Below, in pieces: positions 59,123-64,000 of a DNA stretch of 64,000 bases. A program made the position numbers and the translations under genes. The notes below the pieces were generated by a model. The model made no database searches. It was given only the letters and a program-made list of their open reading frames with translations, and was not told the DNA's origin. The stretch is from Armatimonadota bacterium. Its GTDB lineage: Bacteria; Armatimonadota; Fimbriimonadia; Fimbriimonadales; Fimbriimonadaceae. Position 1 is the stretch's first letter, and the number at the start of each line of letters is the position of its first letter. Where the stretch lies: the NCBI GenBank assembly GCA_027451905.1, contig DAIDHV010000001.1, positions 410,667 to 474,666 on the forward strand, in the 5' to 3' direction.

Positions 59123-61198
59123 ATGGCTATCGTTCCTTTTGATTTACCCCTCAAGCTAGCCCAAGATTTTGCGCCGAAAGGTGATCAGGCGAGTGCGATC
59201 AAAAGGCTAGTTGAAGGGCTCAGCTCTGGCTACCGATTTCAAACCTTGCTTGGCGCAACCGGAACCGGAAAAACCTACACGATGGCTAGCGTGATTCAAG
59301 AAACTCAGCGCCCTGCCTTGATCCTTGCCCATAACAAAACTTTAGCCGCTCAGCTTTGCCAAGAATTTCGCGCATTTTTCCCCGAAAATTCCGTGCAGTA
59401 CTTCATCAGCTATTACGATTACTATCAGCCGGAAGCCTATGTGCCTGGCTCTGACCTGTATATCGAAAAAGATTCGAGCGTGAACGATGAAATCGAAAGG
59501 CTGCGGCATGCCGCAACCCATGCCTTGCTAGAGCGACGAGATGTTGTGATTGTAGCCAGCGTTAGCTGCATTTATGGACTAGGATCACCTTCTGAGTACG
59601 CGGAAGCAGTTGTCAGCTTTGTTGTCAATGAACCGTTTGACCTGCAAGAAGCGATTCAAAAGCTTGTTGCCATGCAATTTACAAGAAATGAAATGGTGCT
59701 TGAAAGGGGCACATTTCGAGTTCGGGGCGATACCTTGGAAATTCAACCAAAGGATGAAGAAGTCATCACCCGTATCGAGTTTTTTGGAGATACGGTGGAA
59801 AGGATTCGTCTTTTTGACCCATTAACCCAGGAAGTTGTGGATCAGCCGGCTCGCATCTCTATCTTTCCTGCAACCCATTACGTCACGCCGTGGGAACGGT
59901 TGGATGAAGTGATTGAATTGATCCGAGAAGAGCAAACCAACCAGGTAAAGCTGTTTCAATCTCAAAACAAGTTGTTAGAGGCACAAAGAATCCAGCAAAG
60001 AGTGGATTTTGATTTGGAAATGATGAGAGAACTGGGCTACTGCAATGGCATCGAAAACTACTCGCGATACTTTGACGGAAGAGAGCCAGGTATGCCTCCC
60101 TACACCTTGCTGGACTTCTTGCCAAGCGATTCTCTTGTTTTCATTGACGAAAGTCATGTCACCCTGCCTCAGGTTCGAGCCATGTACAACGGGGACCGAC
60201 AAAGAAAGTCGGTCTTGGTGGATTACGGCTTTCGTCTGCCCTCGGCGTTGGATAATCGCCCCCTTAAATTTGAAGAGTTTTTGACCAGAGTTCCCCAAGT
60301 GGTGTTTGTTTCGGCAACACCGGGCCCATTTGAAAAGGCAAATCAAGCCCAGGTGGTGGAACAGATCATTAGGCCCACCTACATTCTTGATCCAGAAGTT
60401 GTTGTCAGGCCGACCAAAGGTCAAATTGATGACCTCATTAATGAAATTCAGCGGCGAGTGGAGTTGAAACAAAGGACTCTTGTGACAACCCTCACCAAGA
60501 AAATGGCAGAAGACCTCAGCAGTTATTTGCAAGATCTCAATGTGAAGGTTCAGTACATCCACAGCAACGTCCACTCCTTGGATCGACCCGAGATTCTGAG
60601 AGATTTGAGGCTTGGCGTGTACGATGTTCTGATTGGAGTCAACCTGCTTAGAGAAGGACTCGACCTGCCAGAAGTCACTTTGGTTGCCATTCTCGACGCC
60701 GATAAGGAAGGGTTTTTGCGGTCGGAAACCACCCTTGTTCAGACAATAGGACGGGCGGCGAGAAACACGGAAGGTGCCGTGATTCTCTATGCCGACACGA
60801 TAACTCAATCGATGGCTGCCGCCATTGACGAAACAAACCGGCGTCGGCAAATTCAGGCCCAATACAACGAGGAGCACGGGACTTTCCCAACGACGATCAA
60901 GAAAGAAGTCCGAGAGACAGTGCGCTCTTATGATGCGGTGGCAGAAGTGATCAATCAGTACAGCGTTGAGACGGAAACAGAACTCAAGAACTTGGGACAA
61001 GACATGCGAGTTGAGGATATTCCACTCCTCATCAATCAACTTGAAAAGAAGATGAAGGACCTCGCAAAATCGATGGATTTTGAAAAGGCGGCGGAGGTTC
61101 GGGACGAAATACAAAGCCTAAGAGGATTTTTAGGTTCCAGCTCAGGAAAAATCGGTCAAGATCGGCGCCGAAACCGTCAAATGGCCCGCAAACGATAA
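59123..61198 (+). CDS. uvrB: UvrABC system protein B
   Basis: 691 residues. Walker A GATGTGKTYT, the beta-hairpin region YYDYYQPEAYVPGSDLYIEK, DESHVTLPQ (motif II), the helicase motifs of the C-terminal half (GVNLLREGLDLPEVTLVAIL) and a UVR domain ending KAAEVRDEIQSLRG. It loads on damaged DNA with UvrA, then recruits UvrC. It stands alone; a 126-bp gap with an operator leads to the Rrf2 gene on the same strand. Confidence 0.97.
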   Translation: MAIVPFDLPLKLAQDFAPKGDQASAIKRLVEGLSSGYRFQTLLGATGTGKTYTMASVIQETQRPALILAHNKTLAAQLCQEFRAFFPENSVQYFISYYDYYQPEAYVPGSDLYIEKDSSVNDEIERLRHAATHALLERRDVVIVASVSCIYGLGSPSEYAEAVVSFVVNEPFDLQEAIQKLVAMQFTRNEMVLERGTFRVRGDTLEIQPKDEEVITRIEFFGDTVERIRLFDPLTQEVVDQPARISIFPATHYVTPWERLDEVIELIREEQTNQVKLFQSQNKLLEAQRIQQRVDFDLEMMRELGYCNGIENYSRYFDGREPGMPPYTLLDFLPSDSLVFIDESHVTLPQVRAMYNGDRQRKSVLVDYGFRLPSALDNRPLKFEEFLTRVPQVVFVSATPGPFEKANQAQVVEQIIRPTYILDPEVVVRPTKGQIDDLINEIQRRVELKQRTLVTTLTKKMAEDLSSYLQDLNVKVQYIHSNVHSLDRPEILRDLRLGVYDVLIGVNLLREGLDLPEVTLVAILDADKEGFLRSETTLVQTIGRAARNTEGAVILYADTITQSMAAAIDETNRRRQIQAQYNEEHGTFPTTIKKEVRETVRSYDAVAEVINQYSVETETELKNLGQDMRVEDIPLLINQLEKKMKDLAKSMDFEKAAEVRDEIQSLRGFLGSSSGKIGQDRRRNRQMARKR

Positions 61199-61282
61199 TG
61201 CGAAGTATTTTTCGTCAAAACAGATTAACTTTCATACAAAAATCAGTAACAAACGCAACTATGTAACGGGTACTTCATTAAG

Positions 61283-61313
61283 ATTGGAATAAAATTCCGC
61301 TTTTTATTCCAAT
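61283..61313 (+). promoter_or_regulatory. Palindromic operator upstream of the Rrf2 regulator
   Basis: 12-bp arms ATTGGAATAAAA (61283-61294) and TTTTATTCCAAT (61302-61313), 7 nt apart, end 11 nt before the ATG. The size and position suit binding by a dimeric regulator, most simply the Rrf2 protein itself. Confidence 0.6.
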
Positions 61314-61324
61314 TTGAGGGAAAA

Positions 61325-61789
61325 ATGAGGCTTACTTTGCAAACCGACTTTGCGATTAGGGTGTTGGTTTATGTTGCGGTTAACAAGGAAGGTCGCTCAA
61401 CAATCCATGACCTTGCCAAACGGTATGGAATATCGGAAAACCACTTGATGAAAGTGGTTAATAAGTTAACCAAGCTGGGATTTTTGGGAGCGGTGCGGGG
61501 AAGGACGGGAGGTCTAAAAATGAACCCAGATACCCTTGACTTGCCATTGGGTGACTTAATCAAGGCGATTGAAATTGATCTCGCTATGGTGCCATGCTTC
61601 AAAGATTCAGACACTTGCGTCATCCGTAAAGCTTGTGTCTTTAGAACCGCAATCGAAGAGGCCCAAGACGCCTTCTTTGACAGCCTAAACCGCTACACTT
61701 TTGCCCACCTTGTTGAACCAGAACAAAGGCTCTCCAAGGCACTGAAGCTAATTTCTGACCCAAGCAATCGCGGTTTAGAAGCCAATTAA
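61325..61789 (+). CDS. Rrf2-family transcriptional regulator, NsrR-like
   Basis: 154 residues. The winged HTH begins MRLTLQTDFAIRVLVYVAVN; the sensor Cys residues are 91, 98 and 104 (spacing x6 and x5), close to the C-x8-C-x5-C of NsrR that binds an Fe-S cluster. GAGGG lies 5 nt before the ATG. A palindrome just upstream suggests autoregulation. It may respond to nitric oxide or Fe-S status and control genes elsewhere. Confidence 0.88.
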   Translation: MRLTLQTDFAIRVLVYVAVNKEGRSTIHDLAKRYGISENHLMKVVNKLTKLGFLGAVRGRTGGLKMNPDTLDLPLGDLIKAIEIDLAMVPCFKDSDTCVIRKACVFRTAIEEAQDAFFDSLNRYTFAHLVEPEQRLSKALKLISDPSNRGLEAN

Positions 61790-61804
61790 GTTCCGTTCGG
61801 AATC

Positions 61805-63319
61805 TTAATAAGCCTTTGCAAAAACAACCCGCTGACGGCTAGGCTTTCCGGTTTTGACGCACTTGCCGGGCAAGGCATCTGACTCCTCTAAGGGATGACT
61901 GAGCAGACATCGGATGGTCGCCTTGGTTTCTTCGGCAATAAGATCCTCGGTCTCTTGAGTGCCGTCCCAATGGGCAAGCACAAAACCGGGGGCGTCCTCA
62001 CCTTCGAAGGCGGCACGAAAATCCTCCCAAGTGTCTACTCGAACCGTGTTTGCGGTGCGGAAAGCGAGGGCCCTTTGATACATCTCCTGCTGAATGGTTT
62101 CTAGCAAGTCAACAAGGACTCCGCTTAGATTTTCATCAAGTTGGACACTGCTCTTGTTTCCGGTATCTCGCCGACAAACCGGTACAACTCCGTTTTCAAG
62201 ATCCCTTGGGCCAATTTCCACCCTAACGGTGGCTCCATGCAGCTCCCAATGGTTGAATTTGAACCCAGGACTTTCTTTTTCTCGATCATCAATCGTGACT
62301 CTGATTGGCAATCCCCAAGCCGATTTCGAGGCCAACTCTTCTTTGAGCCGGGTTGCTGCTCCCACTGTCTTAGACCTTGTTTCTGCATCTCGTCCCATTG
62401 GAATCAAAACGATCTGAACCGGCGCCAATCGAGGGGGCGGAACAAACCCTTTGTCATCGGAGTGGGCCATGATGAGGGCACCAATCAGCCGAGTCGAGAC
62501 TCCCCAACTGGTTGCGTAGACGTAATCTCGCTTGCCTTCTGGGGTCTGAAACTGTACGTCAAAAGCCTTGGCAAAATTTTGGCCGAGGTGGTGGGAGGTC
62601 CCTGCTTGGATCGCTCTTAAATCTTGGGTTAGAGCTTCAATGCAGTAGGTGTGGTCTGCCCCTGCAAACTTCTCTCCTTCCGATTTCAGCCCCACCAAAA
62701 CCGGCACAGCCATCCACTCTTCGGCAAATCTCCGATAGATGTTGAGAATCGTGAGGGCTTCCGCTTCCGCTTCATCATAAGTGGCGTGAGCGGTATGGCC
62801 CTCTTGCCATAGGAACTCCGACGTTCTTAAGAACAGTCGCGTTCTCATTTCCCACCTCATAACATTAGCCCATTGATTGATAAGAAGCGGCAGGTCTCGG
62901 TAGCTTTGGATCCAGTTTCGATAGGTGTTCCAGATGATCGTTTCGGAAGTAGGGCGAATGATAAATTCTTCTTCTAACTTCGCTTCGGGATCAACAACAA
63001 CCCCGGCGACAGGATCACTCTTCAGACGGTAATGCGTAACAACCGCGCACTCTTTGGCAAAACCATCCACGTGGGCTGCTTCTTTGGCCAGATAAGATTT
63101 GGGGATCAAAAGCGGAAAATAAGCATTGCTGTGGCCGGTGTCTTTGAACATATCATCCAGCCCTCTTTGCATTAGCTCCCAAACACGGTAGCCGTGAGGC
63201 TTGATGACCATGCAGCCTCTCACGGAGGAGTGGTCGGCAAGGTTGGCTTTTACAACAAGCTCGTTGTACCAATCCGAGTAGTTTTCTGCCCTTGATGTAA
63301 TTCCTAAATCTGATGCCAT
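61805..63319 (-). CDS. proS: Proline-tRNA ligase, archaeal/eukaryote-like type
   Basis: 504 residues, the shorter ProS type with a C-terminal zinc-like domain and no bacterial INS editing domain. Motif 1 to 3 of class [40 protein letters not shown] and [20 protein letters not shown]. The C-terminus ends in Lys-Ala-Tyr, typical of this type. It charges tRNA-Pro. It is convergent with the Rrf2 gene, 15 bp apart. Confidence 0.95.
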   Translation of the reverse strand: MASDLGITSRAENYSDWYNELVVKANLADHSSVRGCMVIKPHGYRVWELMQRGLDDMFKDTGHSNAYFPLLIPKSYLAKEAAHVDGFAKECAVVTHYRLKSDPVAGVVVDPEAKLEEEFIIRPTSETIIWNTYRNWIQSYRDLPLLINQWANVMRWEMRTRLFLRTSEFLWQEGHTAHATYDEAEAEALTILNIYRRFAEEWMAVPVLVGLKSEGEKFAGADHTYCIEALTQDLRAIQAGTSHHLGQNFAKAFDVQFQTPEGKRDYVYATSWGVSTRLIGALIMAHSDDKGFVPPPRLAPVQIVLIPMGRDAETRSKTVGAATRLKEELASKSAWGLPIRVTIDDREKESPGFKFNHWELHGATVRVEIGPRDLENGVVPVCRRDTGNKSSVQLDENLSGVLVDLLETIQQEMYQRALAFRTANTVRVDTWEDFRAAFEGEDAPGFVLAHWDGTQETEDLIAEETKATIRCLLSHPLEESDALPGKCVKTGKPSRQRVVFAKAY

Positions 63320-63444
63320 AAGTTCAATTCTGCTTTGAACTTCAAATTATGAAAGAATTATAGAAACTTGACAAGACTGAACCCTAATTCGGCATCAGAA
63401 GCAGCCAACGGCAAGAACCTGACCTGCGATTTATACGTCAAAAA

Positions 63445-64000
63445 ATGCGGAGCCTTAGCCAAATGATCAGTTCCCTTTTTCTGCTTGCCTTGCCGCGCCT
63501 GGCAGCTTTGCAGGGAATCCCAGGTTGGGTCAAACACGGAAACCGGACCCTCTACGAAATTGACGTCAACGCATGCAGTACTCGAAGCCACCTTCGCAAC
63601 CGGATCAATGCCCTTGATGACCAAATGCCCTACCTGCAGAGCCTTGGCGCAAAAGGATTTATTCTTGATGGCGTTCCTAAGGAATTAAGCCTTTCAAAAG
63701 AGGCCCGCTCCAGCTTAGATCACCTAGCCTTTGACCTTCACTCTCAGGATTTTGAAGTGTTGATCAACGTTGGCCAACAGAAATTGGATGGATTAAAACG
63801 GTTTGATGGGCAGGTGGTTACAGGCGATCAGAGCTACGCTTATTTCCCAAACTCTGGGCGAAAAAAAGTAAGTGCGGCCACTGATTCTAAGTGGCCGATC
63901 TCTAGCCTTGAGCCGTCAGATTGGAAGGCATTCTTAGAGCCTGCCGCCCAAAAACATCCCACATGGCCGGCAAGTTTAACCTCTGCCGAAGGATGGATTC
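63445..64000 (+). CDS. Secreted protein, possibly GH13-like, C-terminus beyond the window
   Basis: 185 codons are visible from the ATG at 63445 (ATG at 63463 also possible). MISSLFLLALPRLAAL looks like a signal peptide. GNRTLYEIDVNACS with a following LQSLGAKGFILDG resembles the start of an alpha-amylase-family barrel (a YEI strand, then LGxxxIxLxG), but the usual catalytic regions lie beyond the edge and the similarity is weak. TTATAC 8 nt upstream may be a -10 element. Confidence 0.5.
   Translation, partial: MRSLSQMISSLFLLALPRLAALQGIPGWVKHGNRTLYEIDVNACSTRSHLRNRINALDDQMPYLQSLGAKGFILDGVPKELSLSKEARSSLDHLAFDLHSQDFEVLINVGQQKLDGLKRFDGQVVTGDQSYAYFPNSGRKKVSAATDSKWPISSLEPSDWKAFLEPAAQKHPTWPASLTSAEGWI

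Noticed and set aside
59975-61114. 379-codon antisense frame inside uvrB
   Set aside because: It mirrors the strongly conserved uvrB coding strand and has no recognisable motif or promoter.
1-64000. tRNA genes, rRNA genes and CRISPR arrays
   Set aside because: No T-loop-like GGTTCGAATCC in a cloverleaf context, no rRNA blocks and no regular spaced repeats were seen by eye; a tRNAscan/Infernal run would be decisive.

Overview
The window is 64 kb of ordinary bacterial chromosome with a moderate GC content, short operons and frequent strand switches. Several features point to a diderm bacterium: an outer-membrane barrel-like protein, secreted hydrolases, SPase II and what looks like the stump of a TonB-receptor gene. 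The mixture (a bacterial proteasome alpha-type protein, a GH38 alpha-mannosidase, archaeal/eukaryote-type ProRS, a type-2 ferredoxin-NADP reductase, many apparently leaderless genes, TTG/GTG starts in overlaps) would fit Armatimonadota (Fimbriimonas-like). That placement is inference from gene content; no 16S gene is present. No rRNA, tRNA or CRISPR was seen.

Layout. 1-6.1 kb: 3' end of queA, a MerR-like regulator, a GT4 glycosyltransferase and a membrane protein, then a tightly overlapping minus-strand operon (E2 acyltransferase, C26 amidotransferase, biotin carrier, HMG-CoA lyase) that reads as branched-chain amino acid/leucine catabolism. 6.3-16.9 kb: a solitary rplK, a secreted nucleotidase C-terminal domain, an M28 peptidase, a solitary proteasome alpha-like gene, galT, an M50 protease, mnmG with a free-methionine-sulfoxide reductase, a ferredoxin-NADP reductase and an orphan response regulator. 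16.9-17.3 kb: a palindrome-rich non-coding segment. 17.3-29.9 kb: GH38 mannosidase, a divergent DprA-like gene under a possible operator, tdh, a TPR protein, an HTTM membrane pair and dxs.

29.95-37.08 kb is the accessory region. It is bracketed by two 26-bp near-identical direct repeats and holds two decayed nested IS3-family elements, a TPR protein fragment and a 1,200-residue RHS/YD-repeat protein. A 10-C homopolymer lies between a plausible upstream ATG and the RHS signal peptide; an 11-C tract would join the two, so the gene looks phase-variable (or the tract is miscounted). 37.2-44 kb: superoxide dismutase, then rpsU-ybeY-dgkA/PAP2-CNNM, a TauE exporter with a 49-residue partner and a secreted lysozyme-like protein.

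44-64 kb: VOC protein, esterase, DsbA-like protein, acs, a 12-cysteine secreted miniprotein with a consensus sigma-70 promoter and a strong terminator, lspA-ileS, fabG and fabD, TlpA-like protein, msrA, rhodanese-sufE, uvrB, an Rrf2 regulator with a palindromic operator, proS, and a truncated secreted protein. Redox and sulfur repair recurs (fRMsr, MsrA, SOD, SufE/rhodanese, DsbA/TlpA, cysteine-bearing Rrf2), consistent with an aerobic lifestyle.
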